Source: JANWVO01 sp037446555 (GTDB lineage: Bacteria; Acidobacteriota; Terriglobia; Bryobacterales; Bryobacteraceae). From it: DNA of 64,000 bases. Of this stretch, positions 8,248 through 16,216 are shown piece after piece. Location of the stretch: assembly GCA_037446555.1 (NCBI GenBank), contig JBBIIK010000022.1:1-64000 (forward strand), given 5' to 3'. Under the pieces are notes generated by a model, which saw only the letters and a list, made by a program, of their open reading frames with translations, made no database searches and was not told the origin of the DNA. The first letter of the stretch is position 1, and every line of letters starts with the position of its first letter. The position numbers and the translations under genes were made by a program.

Positions 8248-10803
8248 CTACTCCTCGCGCAGAACTTCCAGCGGGCGGTGCGAGAGCACGCGCAGCGACG
8301 CCAGCCATCCGGCGGCGATGGCGAGCGCCATGGTGAGCAGCGTCGTCAGCAGGTTGGCGCGCCATTCCGGATCGAAGCGCGCATCGAGAAGCCGCGTCAT
8401 CAGCAGGCGCGAGAAGCCTGTGGCGAGCGCGCCGCCGAGGAATCCCGCGGCTGCGCCGAGGATTGCAAATTCGACCGAGAAGATCGAGACGAGCGTGCGC
8501 CTGCGCGCACCGAGCGTTTTGAGCACTGCCGACTCGCGCACGCGCCGCAGCCGCGCGCCCGCCACCGTGGAGGCGAGGATAATGGCGCCGGCGAGGATCG
8601 CAAAGCCCGCAATGAAGCGGATCACGAGCGACACCTGATCCACCACCTCCTGCACGATGTTCACCACATCGGCGGCGTTGATCACCGTCACCGACGGGAA
8701 GCGCCGGAAGCTGTCGCGCATGAACAGCGCCACCTTCTCCGGGCGGATGCGCGCCGTGGCGTAATACTGCACGGGCAGCCCGGCTAGCGCTTTTTCACTG
8801 AAAACGAACTCGTCGCTGGCGCCGCGGCGCACGCTTTCGAAGCGGTGAACCGCAGCCACGCGCGCCTGGAACGGCTTGCCCGAGGCGCTCCACTCCAGCA
8901 CCGCGCCGGGCTCGATCCCCCACCGCCGCGCCGTGCCCTCGTCAACGCTCAGCAGCGCCTCGCGGGTTCCGTCTTTCCACCACGCGCCGCGGACGATGCG
9001 CAGATCCTCGGGCATCGTCTGCATCCATGTAACCTGGCGCGTGAAATTGCGGCGCCGGCGGCTTTCCTCGCCAGGCGGAGGCGGCAACTCGTCCAGCGGC
9101 GTCCCGTTCACTCTTTCCAGCCGCGCCGCCACCGTGGGCACCAACTCCGCCCGTCCCTCAATCTCTCCGCGGGACTTCAGGAATTCGCGCATAGCATCCG
9201 AGTCCCGCGCGGTGATGTTGATCAGGAACACATTGGGGGCACCCTTGGGCATCGCCACCATCACTTCCTTGAGCAGCGAGTTCTGCACCAGGTACACGGT
9301 GAGCGTGAACATGACGCCCACGCCCAGCGCCACCAGGATGCTGGCGGCATGGTTGCCAGGGCGGTAGAGGTTCGCCATGCCGTGCCGGAGCCACAACGGC
9401 AGCCGCACCGGCGCGTGCTGCATCGTCAGCCGGAGAGCGCGGAGCAATACCCACGCCACGCCTCCCAGCAGCGCGAGCGCCGCAGTGAGCCCACCGGCAA
9501 ACCACGCTCCGGTTCTCGCCGAGCCCGCCAGCCACGCCGCCATGGCGCCCAGCCCGGCCAGGATCAGCGCCCCCGCGCCCGCCGCCGGCGCCAGCTTCCG
9601 CAGCCGCGCGCGCAGAGGCGGCTTCGCCTCCGGCATCTCGCGGCGGAAGATCAGGGCGGGCTTCACGTCGCGCACGGCGAGCAGCGGCGGCACAGTGAAC
9701 AGCATGGCCACCAACAGCCCGGCGCCGATCCCTTCCAGCGCGAACGAGCCGCTCCAGGAGATGCTTTCGAACTGGAAGTAGCGCCGCAGCAGCAGCGGAA
9801 ACGCCCATTGCACGGCTGCGCCGACGGCGAGGCCGGCGATGCCGCCTGCCAGTCCAAGCAGCGCCGCCTGCAGCGTGTAGATCCTCATGATCTGCGCCGA
9901 CCGCGCGCCGATGCATTTCATGATGGCGATCGTGTCCAGCCGCTGCTGGATGTGCGAGTGGATGGCCATGGCCACGCCCAGCGCGCCGACGATCAGCGCG
10001 ATCATGGACACGAGGCTGAGAAACGTGGTGGCGCGGTCCAGCGCCCGCGTGATGAAGGGATGCGTCTCGCGGTAGTCGGTGATCAGCGCCTCGCGAAAGT
10101 TCTTTCGCATCGATTCGCGCAACTCCTCGATGCGCACGCCCTGCGGGGGAAGCTTCCACAGCAGCCGCTGCGAGGCTCGCGAGCCAAAGACCATCAGCCC
10201 GGTGCGCTGGAGCCCCTCGCGCGTGATCATGGCGCGCGGCCCCACGTTTAGGGATCCGGTCATGCGATCCGGCTCCAGCCGCACGACGCCCCAGACGCGG
10301 AACTCGGCGTCGCCCAGCCGCACGCGCGAGCCCGGCTCGAGGTTCAGCCGCAGCATCAGGTCGTCGCTCACGGCGATGGTTTCCGCGGTGAGCGCCCGGG
10401 AGAGCGGCGCATCCGGCTCCAGCCGCACGCGCCCGTACCAGGGATAGGTGGAGGGATCGACGGCCTTCACGCTGACCAATACGGGCGGGTCCTGCTCACC
10501 GGCGGAGAGCATCGAGACGGTTTCGGTGATCCGCGAAAGCCGTGCGCCACGCCGCTCCCACTGCGCGATCACCTTCTCCTGCTCCTCCGTGGGCGGAGCG
10601 AACTGCCGGATGAGGAGATCCGCCGCCATCAGCGTGCGGGCCTCTTTCTTCAGCGAGTCATGAAACGCGGCGGAGAAGCCGCGCACTCCGGTCAGCGCGC
10701 CCACCCCGGCGGCGACGCCGAAGATCACGAACAGGAACTTGGGCGCCGCGGCGCGTGCCTCGCGCCAAGCCATGCTCCACGCCGGAGTACGGAGCAGCTT
10801 CAT
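8248..10803 (-). CDS. ABC transporter permease, YbbP/FtsX-like
   Basis: Large 851-residue inner-membrane protein with two FtsX-type permease blocks. Membrane segments lie near residues 20-40, then in groups around 260-370, 410-460 and 480-500, with a final set around 720-840. A long extracytoplasmic domain lies between the early helix and each block. This is the E. coli YbbP (MacB/LolC superfamily) architecture. Its start overlaps the stop of the ATPase gene by four bases, so the two form one transporter. Such systems usually move lipids, lipoproteins or signals across the envelope rather than importing solutes. The substrate is not known; the divergent TesA-like lipoprotein hints at lipid metabolism in the periplasm. 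Confidence 0.85.
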   Translation of the reverse strand: MKLLRTPAWSMAWREARAAAPKFLFVIFGVAAGVGALTGVRGFSAAFHDSLKKEARTLMAADLLIRQFAPPTEEQEKVIAQWERRGARLSRITETVSMLSAGEQDPPVLVSVKAVDPSTYPWYGRVRLEPDAPLSRALTAETIAVSDDLMLRLNLEPGSRVRLGDAEFRVWGVVRLEPDRMTGSLNVGPRAMITREGLQRTGLMVFGSRASQRLLWKLPPQGVRIEELRESMRKNFREALITDYRETHPFITRALDRATTFLSLVSMIALIVGALGVAMAIHSHIQQRLDTIAIMKCIGARSAQIMRIYTLQAALLGLAGGIAGLAVGAAVQWAFPLLLRRYFQFESISWSGSFALEGIGAGLLVAMLFTVPPLLAVRDVKPALIFRREMPEAKPPLRARLRKLAPAAGAGALILAGLGAMAAWLAGSARTGAWFAGGLTAALALLGGVAWVLLRALRLTMQHAPVRLPLWLRHGMANLYRPGNHAASILVALGVGVMFTLTVYLVQNSLLKEVMVAMPKGAPNVFLINITARDSDAMREFLKSRGEIEGRAELVPTVAARLERVNGTPLDELPPPPGEESRRRRNFTRQVTWMQTMPEDLRIVRGAWWKDGTREALLSVDEGTARRWGIEPGAVLEWSASGKPFQARVAAVHRFESVRRGASDEFVFSEKALAGLPVQYYATARIRPEKVALFMRDSFRRFPSVTVINAADVVNIVQEVVDQVSLVIRFIAGFAILAGAIILASTVAGARLRRVRESAVLKTLGARRRTLVSIFSVEFAILGAAAGFLGGALATGFSRLLMTRLLDARFDPEWRANLLTTLLTMALAIAAGWLASLRVLSHRPLEVLREE

Positions 10804-11498
10804 GCGGCCGCCCTCCGCTCGTCGCTCAGAACCTCTCCGTCGCGCAGCGTGATGATGCGGGATGCGTGCGCGGCCAGTTCGCGGTCGTGCGTCACCAGCA
10901 TCAGAGTGGCGCCTTCGCTACGGTTCATCGCCAGCAGCAACTCCAACACCTGCCGGCCGTTCACCGAATCCAGATTGCCGGAGGGCTCGTCCGCCAGCAG
11001 CAGGGGCGGCTTGCGGATGAAGGCGCGCGCCAGCGCCACGCGCTGCTGCTCGCCCCCGGAGAGTTGCACGGGGTAATGGTCCCGGCGGTGCTCCAGGCCC
11101 ACGGTTCGCAGCAACGCCCGCACCCTTTGCTCCGCAGTCGCCAGATCCTCCCCGGCAAGTTCCGCCGGAAGCAGCACGTTCTCCTCAGCCGTAAGCGTCG
11201 GAATCAGCTGGTAGCTCTGGAATACGAATCCGATCTTGCGGCCGCGCAGCCGCGCCAGCGAGTCTTCGTCGAGCCGCGCGATCTCCTCGTCCTCGATGCG
11301 GATCGAGCCGGAGGTGGGCGTATCGAGTCCCGCCACCAGCCCGAGAAGCGTGGACTTGCCGGAACCGGAAGCGCCCATGACGGCCACGAATTCCCCGCGG
11401 TGGACGTCAAAACTGATGCCTTTCAGGATCTCGACGCGGTGCGTGCCGGTGTCGATCGTCTTGGTCACATCGCGGAGAGAGAGTACCGGAGATGTCAT
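10800..11498 (-). CDS. ABC transporter ATP-binding protein, YbbA/LolD-like
   Basis: Nucleotide-binding subunit for the overlapping YbbP-like permease. At 232 residues it has the Walker A GASGSGKST at 42-50, the Q-loop in VFQSYQLIP, the signature LSGGEQQR near 140 and Walker B LLLADEPSGNLD near 160, followed by the switch His in LVTHD. The tight spacing and LolD/MacB-type motifs put it in the MacB-like ABC branch. Its ATG is only 35 bp from the divergent TesA-like gene, so promoters for both must overlap the gene starts. Coupling to the permease is by an ATGA-type four-base overlap. Confidence 0.9.
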   Translation of the reverse strand: MTSPVLSLRDVTKTIDTGTHRVEILKGISFDVHRGEFVAVMGASGSGKSTLLGLVAGLDTPTSGSIRIEDEEIARLDEDSLARLRGRKIGFVFQSYQLIPTLTAEENVLLPAELAGEDLATAEQRVRALLRTVGLEHRRDHYPVQLSGGEQQRVALARAFIRKPPLLLADEPSGNLDSVNGRQVLELLLAMNRSEGATLMLVTHDRELAAHASRIITLRDGEVLSDERRAAA

Positions 11499-11533
11499 TT
11501 CTCGTTCAACTCTGTCCTTTATGATGGCAAGAG

Positions 11534-12205
11534 ATGCCCCGCCGCTGTTGGCTTTTCGCCATTCTGTTGCTGGCCGGATGCAGCCGCCCGGAGCCGAACC
11601 ACGAGCCTCGCCCCGCGCCGGCGCGGCCCGCGGCGAAGCAGGAAGCGCCCGACGCTCGCCCCGTGATCCTCGCCTTCGGCGACAGCCTGACGGCGGGCTA
11701 TGGCGTGGAGCCCGGCGAGAGCTATCCGGACCACTTGCAGCCGATGCTCGACGCCGCCGGCTACTCCTACCGGGTCGTGAACCTCGGCATCTCCGGCGAC
11801 ACCACCGACGGCGGCGCCGCCCGGCTGGACGCCGCGCTGCTGCTGAAACCGAGGATCGTGATCCTCGAACTCGGCGCCAACGACGGGCTGCGCGGGCTGC
11901 CTCTGGAGCGCACGCGCGCCAACCTGGATCTGATGATCAACGCCTTTCAGGGCGACGGCGCGAAGGTGGTGCTCGCCGGCATGACGCTGCCCCGCAACTA
12001 CGGCGCCGCTTACGTACGGGATTTTGAGAAGATCTTCCGCGACCTCGCAAGGCAGCGTGGCGCCGTGCTGATTCCTTTCTTCCTGGAAGGCGTCGCCATG
12101 AATCCGGAACTGATGCAGCCCGACGCGCTTCATCCGAACGCCGCCGGCTGCCGCAAGGTGGCGGAACTCGTCTTCCGGCATTTGGAGCCGCTGCTCGAAA
12201 AATAG
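11534..12205 (+). CDS. tesA: SGNH esterase/lysophospholipase, TesA-like lipoprotein
   Basis: Serine hydrolase of the GDSL/SGNH family related to E. coli TesA (acyl-CoA thioesterase I, protease I, lysophospholipase L1). Block I AFGDSLTAGYG contains the nucleophile Ser51. GISGDTTDGG supplies block II, ELGANDGLRG block III, and PDALHPN supplies the Asp197/His200 dyad. Unlike periplasmic TesA, the N-terminus is a lipoprotein signal with lipobox LLAGC and Cys16, so membrane anchoring is predicted. It is divergent from the YbbA/YbbP-like genes, the same arrangement as tesA-ybbA-ybbP in E. coli. It ends 31 bp before the adenosyltransferase. Confidence 0.85.
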   Translation: MPRRCWLFAILLLAGCSRPEPNHEPRPAPARPAAKQEAPDARPVILAFGDSLTAGYGVEPGESYPDHLQPMLDAAGYSYRVVNLGISGDTTDGGAARLDAALLLKPRIVILELGANDGLRGLPLERTRANLDLMINAFQGDGAKVVLAGMTLPRNYGAAYVRDFEKIFRDLARQRGAVLIPFFLEGVAMNPELMQPDALHPNAAGCRKVAELVFRHLEPLLEK

Positions 12206-12236
12206 CGAAACGCTCACCGAAGGAAAGGCCCGCAGA

Positions 12237-12875
12237 ATGGCAGAGAAGCCCCCGTTTGAAGAGCCGCGCCTGGCTCTGAACCGCATCTACACGAAGACCG
12301 GCGACTCCGGCGAAACGCTGCTCGCCAGCGGGGAGCGCGTCCCCAAGGACGCCCCGCGCATCGAGTGCTATGGCACAGTGGACGAACTGAACGCGTTTCT
12401 CGGCGCGGCGGCGCTGTCGGCGTCGGAAGCCGCCACGCGCGTGCCGGCGCTCGCCTCGCTCTCCCGCGTCCTGCTGCGCGTGCAGCATGAGCTGTTCAAT
12501 CTCGGCTCGATCCTCGCCACCACCCCGGATCACGTTCACCCGCGGCAGGCGCGCGTCACAGAGGCAGACGTGGCTGCGCTGGAGCGCGAAATCGACGAAT
12601 TCAACGCTTCGCTGCCTCCGCTGCGCAGCTTTGTGCTTCCCGGCGGTTCGCGCCTTTGCGTGGAGCTGCACATTTGCCGCACGGTGTGCCGGCGGGCGGA
12701 GCGCTTGCTGGTTGCCGCTTCCCGGCAGGAGACGATTGACCCCGTAAACCTGCGGTATCTCAACCGCCTCAGCGACGCGCTGTTCGTGTGGAGCCGGTGG
12801 GCGAACGTCCAGCTCGAGGTGGAGGAGGTGCTGTGGTCTCCGAATGAGAGCGCGTCGGCGCGCTCCGGCGGCTGA
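12237..12875 (+). CDS. Cob(I)alamin adenosyltransferase, PduO type
   Basis: ATP:corrinoid adenosyltransferase that attaches the 5'-deoxyadenosyl group to reduced cobalamin, forming coenzyme B12. The ATP-binding N-terminus IYTKTGDSGETLL (residues 15-27) and the GTVDELNAFLG segment are diagnostic of the PduO/MMAB family. Later conserved pieces are FVLPGGS and RRAERL near residues 135-160 and the RYLNRLSDALFVWSRW stretch. The 212-residue length is slightly above the usual 180-195, mainly from the N- and C-terminal ends. No corrinoid pathway genes are nearby, so it may serve salvage for B12-dependent enzymes elsewhere. An AAGGAAAGG sequence precedes the ATG. Confidence 0.92.
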   Translation: MAEKPPFEEPRLALNRIYTKTGDSGETLLASGERVPKDAPRIECYGTVDELNAFLGAAALSASEAATRVPALASLSRVLLRVQHELFNLGSILATTPDHVHPRQARVTEADVAALEREIDEFNASLPPLRSFVLPGGSRLCVELHICRTVCRRAERLLVAASRQETIDPVNLRYLNRLSDALFVWSRWANVQLEVEEVLWSPNESASARSGG

Positions 12876-12893
12876 CGGGAGCGTCTCCCGCGC

Positions 12894-13586
12894 TCAGAAC
12901 AGCTCGCGCAAATCGGAAAACCGTTCCACCACCACCAGGCGGCCCGGCCCCGGTCTTCTCAACTGCGTCCGCTCGAGCGTCCAGGTGCGCGCATGGGGCA
13001 CGAAGACCGCGCTCAGCCCCGCTTCGAGCGCAGGATTGATGTCGGACTTCGGGGAGTTGCCGATCATCCACGTGCGCGCCGGGTCGAGGCCGCGCCCGCG
13101 CACCAGTTCCTGGTAGGAGGCGCGGTCCTTCTCTATCACGATGGCAGTGTGCCGGAAATAGCGGCCGAGTCCGGAGCGGTCGATCTTCATTCGCTGCTCG
13201 TCCGGGTGGCCCTTGGTAAACAGCGTGAGTTCGTGGCGGCGGGAGAGTTCGGCGAGCGTTTCTTCGACGCCTTCGATCAGCTCGAGCGGCTGCTCGAGGA
13301 TCCGCAGCGCGAAGCCCTTGACGGTTTCCAGATCCTCCGGGCGGATTTCGCGTTCCGCCAGCCGCTGGTAGCACTGCTGGAGATTGCGGCCGAAGTTCAG
13401 TGAACCGTAACCGTGGATGCGGCTGTTGGCGAGCTCGATTTCATCGAGCACGGCACGGATGCCGGCGGCGTCCAGGCTCGAGTGGGAAAGGAAATCGACG
13501 AACTCGTCGAATGCCTGCTCGAAATAAATATTGTTCTCCCACAGCGTGTCGTCGGCGTCGATCAGAAGGTTCTGCGGGCCGTGCAT
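12894..13586 (-). CDS. HAD-family hydrolase
   Basis: Haloacid dehalogenase superfamily phosphatase of 230 residues. Motif I is DADDTLW with the nucleophile Asp10 and Asp12, motif II is the Thr in LFTKG near 120, motif III the Lys in VIEKDRASY near 151, and motif IV is GNSPKSDINPA near 176-186. The alpha-helical cap lies between motifs I and II. The TKG/GNSPKSD pattern is that of phosphoglycolate phosphatase-like or nucleotidase-like HADs, but the substrate cannot be assigned. It lies 12 bp downstream of the Lon-N protein on the same strand and is convergent with the adenosyltransferase, leaving 18 bp between their ends. Confidence 0.8.
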   Translation of the reverse strand: MHGPQNLLIDADDTLWENNIYFEQAFDEFVDFLSHSSLDAAGIRAVLDEIELANSRIHGYGSLNFGRNLQQCYQRLAEREIRPEDLETVKGFALRILEQPLELIEGVEETLAELSRRHELTLFTKGHPDEQRMKIDRSGLGRYFRHTAIVIEKDRASYQELVRGRGLDPARTWMIGNSPKSDINPALEAGLSAVFVPHARTWTLERTQLRRPGPGRLVVVERFSDLRELF

Positions 13587-13598
13587 GGGGCGTGCGGG

Positions 13599-14249
13599 CT
13601 ACTCCGGCGGCGCGTAAAGATGCCGCCCGTGCCCGTTGGAGCGCACGACCTGCTCCATTGCGGCGCGGATCTTTTCTTTTTCCACCTGCCGCCGGAAGTG
13701 GTCGCGAGCGGCCGCCAGCCGCTCGCGCTCGCTCTGCATCTCGAGCAGCCGCTGGCGGAAATGCAGATCCCCGGAGATGTCGGCCAGCAGGAAGCTGAGC
13801 TGAGGATGGCCGGTGTCAGGCGTCCCGGCTTCGAGGCCCTTCACCCGGGCCAGTTCCAGCCATGCCTCCACGGCTTCCAACACCAAACTGCTGCCGGGAG
13901 GCGTCTCATCCAGGTCGGTGAAAAACACCGCCTTGCCGCGCAGGAAGCTGCGCCCGCCCGCCACCTCCTGCAAGGCGAACCGGCGACGCCCGACGGTGAC
14001 GATGTCCATGCGACCGTCCTCATACTTTCTGAGGACCTCCTCGATCGAAGCGGTACAGCCGATACGCATCAGCCCGCCGCCGCGCGCCTGCACGACGCCG
14101 AACTCCTCGCCGCGTTCCAGGCACTCGCCGATCATCTCCTTGTAGCTCTCCTCGAAGATGTGCAGCCGCAGTTCGCAGTGCGGGAGAAGCACCGTCTCCA
14201 GCGGGAACAGCGGGAGCAACTCCTCCGGCATGCTTGTATTATGGCTCAT
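13599..14249 (-). CDS. Lon N-terminal (LAN) domain protein
   Basis: Stand-alone protein of 216 residues carrying the Lon protease substrate-binding domain (PUA-like) without ATPase or protease parts. The start LLPLFPLETVLLPHCELRLHIFE is the classic opening of this domain: PLFP at 13-16 and a LHIFE-type element at about 28-33. Further conserved parts are EFGVVQ and the GCTASIEEV strand. The C-terminal third is helical and charged. Such proteins are widespread and poorly understood; they may bind unfolded proteins or act as adaptors. It heads a two-gene operon with the HAD hydrolase and is divergent from aroK with a 100-bp gap. Confidence 0.85.
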   Translation of the reverse strand: MSHNTSMPEELLPLFPLETVLLPHCELRLHIFEESYKEMIGECLERGEEFGVVQARGGGLMRIGCTASIEEVLRKYEDGRMDIVTVGRRRFALQEVAGGRSFLRGKAVFFTDLDETPPGSSLVLEAVEAWLELARVKGLEAGTPDTGHPQLSFLLADISGDLHFRQRLLEMQSERERLAAARDHFRRQVEKEKIRAAMEQVVRSNGHGRHLYAPPE

Positions 14250-14349
14250 ACGGACGGTTGAGCCCCCTCATGCGAACGGCACCAGAAGGCGAGACGCGGC
14301 GCCGCGCGGCGGCGGGCCGGCCGTGCGGGCGGGGAAGGAACGCCGCCGG

Positions 14350-14877
14350 ATGATCCTCAAACTGAAACGCACGCCCGGCATCTACCTGGTGGGCTTCATG
14401 GGCTGCGGCAAGACGACTGTCGGAAGAATGCTCGCGCACCGCCTCGGCTGGCGGTTCGCGGATCTCGACGACGACATCGAGTCGCGCCAGCAGATGACCA
14501 TCAACGAGATCTTTGACCGGCTGGGCGAGGAGGAGTTCCGCCGGCTGGAACACGAGGCGCTGAAGAAGCGGATCGCCGGCATCGCGCGCGGCGTGCCGTG
14601 CGTGATGGCGGTGGGAGGCGGCTGCTTCGCGCAACCGCGCAATTACGAGTTGATCTCGAACAACGGCGTCTCCATCTGGCTTGAGGCGCCGCTGGAGATG
14701 GTCCGCGCGCGCATTGCGGGCTCCGCCACGCGTCCGCTGGCGCGGGACCCAGAGAAGTTCGAGGAGCTGTACCGCGCGCGCCGCCCGGCGTACGAGAAGG
14801 CCGACTACCGCATCGAGGTCACCTCAGGAGGCTCCTCCGAGGCGGTGGAGAAGATCCTGCAACTTCCCATCTTTTGA
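14350..14877 (+). CDS. aroK: Shikimate kinase
   Basis: ATP-dependent kinase phosphorylating the 3-hydroxyl of shikimate in the chorismate pathway. The ATG at 14350 is preceded by GGAAGGA about ten bases upstream and gives 175 residues, the usual size; an open frame from 14158 adds 64 unrelated residues. The P-loop is GCGKTT at 18-23, the substrate-binding acidic stretch DLDDDIE is at 38-44, and the shikimate-binding GGGC is near residue 95. The lid contains SATRPLARD. It is followed 13 bp later by the glycerate kinase gene, so they are likely cotranscribed, though the pathways differ. The sequence fits AroK/AroL rather than gluconate kinase. Confidence 0.9.
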   Translation: MILKLKRTPGIYLVGFMGCGKTTVGRMLAHRLGWRFADLDDDIESRQQMTINEIFDRLGEEEFRRLEHEALKKRIAGIARGVPCVMAVGGGCFAQPRNYELISNNGVSIWLEAPLEMVRARIAGSATRPLARDPEKFEELYRARRPAYEKADYRIEVTSGGSSEAVEKILQLPIF

Positions 14878-14890
14878 AGCTAGGAGGCCC

Positions 14891-16213
14891 ATGCAGAGCG
14901 AGAAACTGCTCAGACGGCATGCGCTGTCGATCTTCCGAGCCGCCGTTGCGGCTGCCGATCCGCGCCGCGCCGTGCGCGAGGCGCTGGCAAAGCTCGATCT
15001 TTCGCGCTACCGCCGCATCATCGTCGTTGGCGCGGGCAAGGCGTCGGCGGCGATGGCGCAGGCTGCCGAACAGGCGCTGGGGCGCCGCATCCACGGCGGC
15101 TGGATCAACACCAAGGACGGACATCTGGCCCCGCTGCGCCGCGTTACGCTCCACGAGGCGAGCCATCCGGTGCCGGATGCGCGCGGCGTGGAGGGCGCTC
15201 GGCGCATTGCACAGATCGCGGCGGAGGCGGGCGATGGCGATCTCCTGCTTTGTCTGATCAGCGGAGGCGGCTCGGCCCTGCTGCCTCTGCCGCTCGATCC
15301 GGTGACGCTCGAGGAGAAGCAGGAGACCACGCGCCTGCTGCTGGCCTGCGGGGCCACCATCCACGAGATCAACGCCGTGCGAAAGCATCTGTCGGCCATC
15401 AAGGGCGGGCGCCTCGCGCGGCTGGCGCAGCCCGCGCATATGCTGGCGCTGCTGCTATCCGACGTGATCGGCGACCCTCTGGACGTGATCGGCTCCGGCC
15501 CTGCTGCGCCTGACACCTCAACGTTTGCCACTGCCTGGGCAGTGATCGAGAAGTACGGCTTGCAGGACAGGATCCCCGCCCGCGCGCGGCGGCTGCTGGA
15601 GGATGGGCTCGCGGGGAAGCTGGAGGAAACGCCCAAGCCGGGCGACGCCTGCTTTGCGCGCACGCGCAACCTCATCGTTGGCTCGAACCGCATCGCTGTG
15701 GACGCCGCCGCCCGGAAGGCGCGCGAGCTGGGCTACCGCCCACTCGTGCTGTCCACAATGATCGAAGGCGAGACGCGCGACATCGCCCTCATGCACGCCG
15801 CCATCGCGCGGGAGATCATTTCCACCAGACGGCCTGCGCGCCCGCCGGTGTGTGTCATCAGCGGCGGCGAAACCACGGTCACGCTGCGCGGCCAGGGGCT
15901 GGGCGGCCGTAACCAGGAATTCGCGCTTGCCGCAGCCATCGCGCTCGAAGGGCTGCCTGGCGTGCTGGCCTTCAGCGCGGGCACCGACGGCACCGACGGC
16001 CCGACGCCCGCCGCCGGCGCCATGTCGGACGGCGCCACGCTTGCGCGCGCCGCAGCCTTGGGTCTCGACGCCCGCCGGATGCTCGCCGGCAATGACTCTT
16101 ACCACTTCTTTGAGCCGCTGGGGGACCTGGTGATGACAGGCCCCACGGGCACAAACGTCATGGACGTCCGCCTGATGTTGGTGCGGACGGAAGGCCGGCG
16201 GCGCCAAGCCTGA
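14891..16213 (+). CDS. Glycerate 2-kinase, MOFRL family
   Basis: Phosphorylates D-glycerate to 2-phosphoglycerate; the family consists of DUF4147 plus the C-terminal MOFRL domain. The ATG at 14891 follows TAGGAGG at 14881-14887. The 440-residue length is normal. Visible elements are VVGAGKAS near residues 43-50, LCLISGGGSALL around 118-129, the ISGGETTVTLRGQGLGGRNQEFAL block near 321-343, and the C-terminal GTDGTDGPT and NDSYHFFEPLGDLVMTGPTGTN motifs. It may act in glyoxylate, serine or sugar-acid breakdown. It sits 13 bp after aroK. A hydroxypyruvate reductase TtuD label is sometimes given to this family, but kinase activity is the established function. Confidence 0.9.
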   Translation: MQSEKLLRRHALSIFRAAVAAADPRRAVREALAKLDLSRYRRIIVVGAGKASAAMAQAAEQALGRRIHGGWINTKDGHLAPLRRVTLHEASHPVPDARGVEGARRIAQIAAEAGDGDLLLCLISGGGSALLPLPLDPVTLEEKQETTRLLLACGATIHEINAVRKHLSAIKGGRLARLAQPAHMLALLLSDVIGDPLDVIGSGPAAPDTSTFATAWAVIEKYGLQDRIPARARRLLEDGLAGKLEETPKPGDACFARTRNLIVGSNRIAVDAAARKARELGYRPLVLSTMIEGETRDIALMHAAIAREIISTRRPARPPVCVISGGETTVTLRGQGLGGRNQEFALAAAIALEGLPGVLAFSAGTDGTDGPTPAAGAMSDGATLARAAALGLDARRMLAGNDSYHFFEPLGDLVMTGPTGTNVMDVRLMLVRTEGRRRQA

Positions 16214-16216
16214 CGA

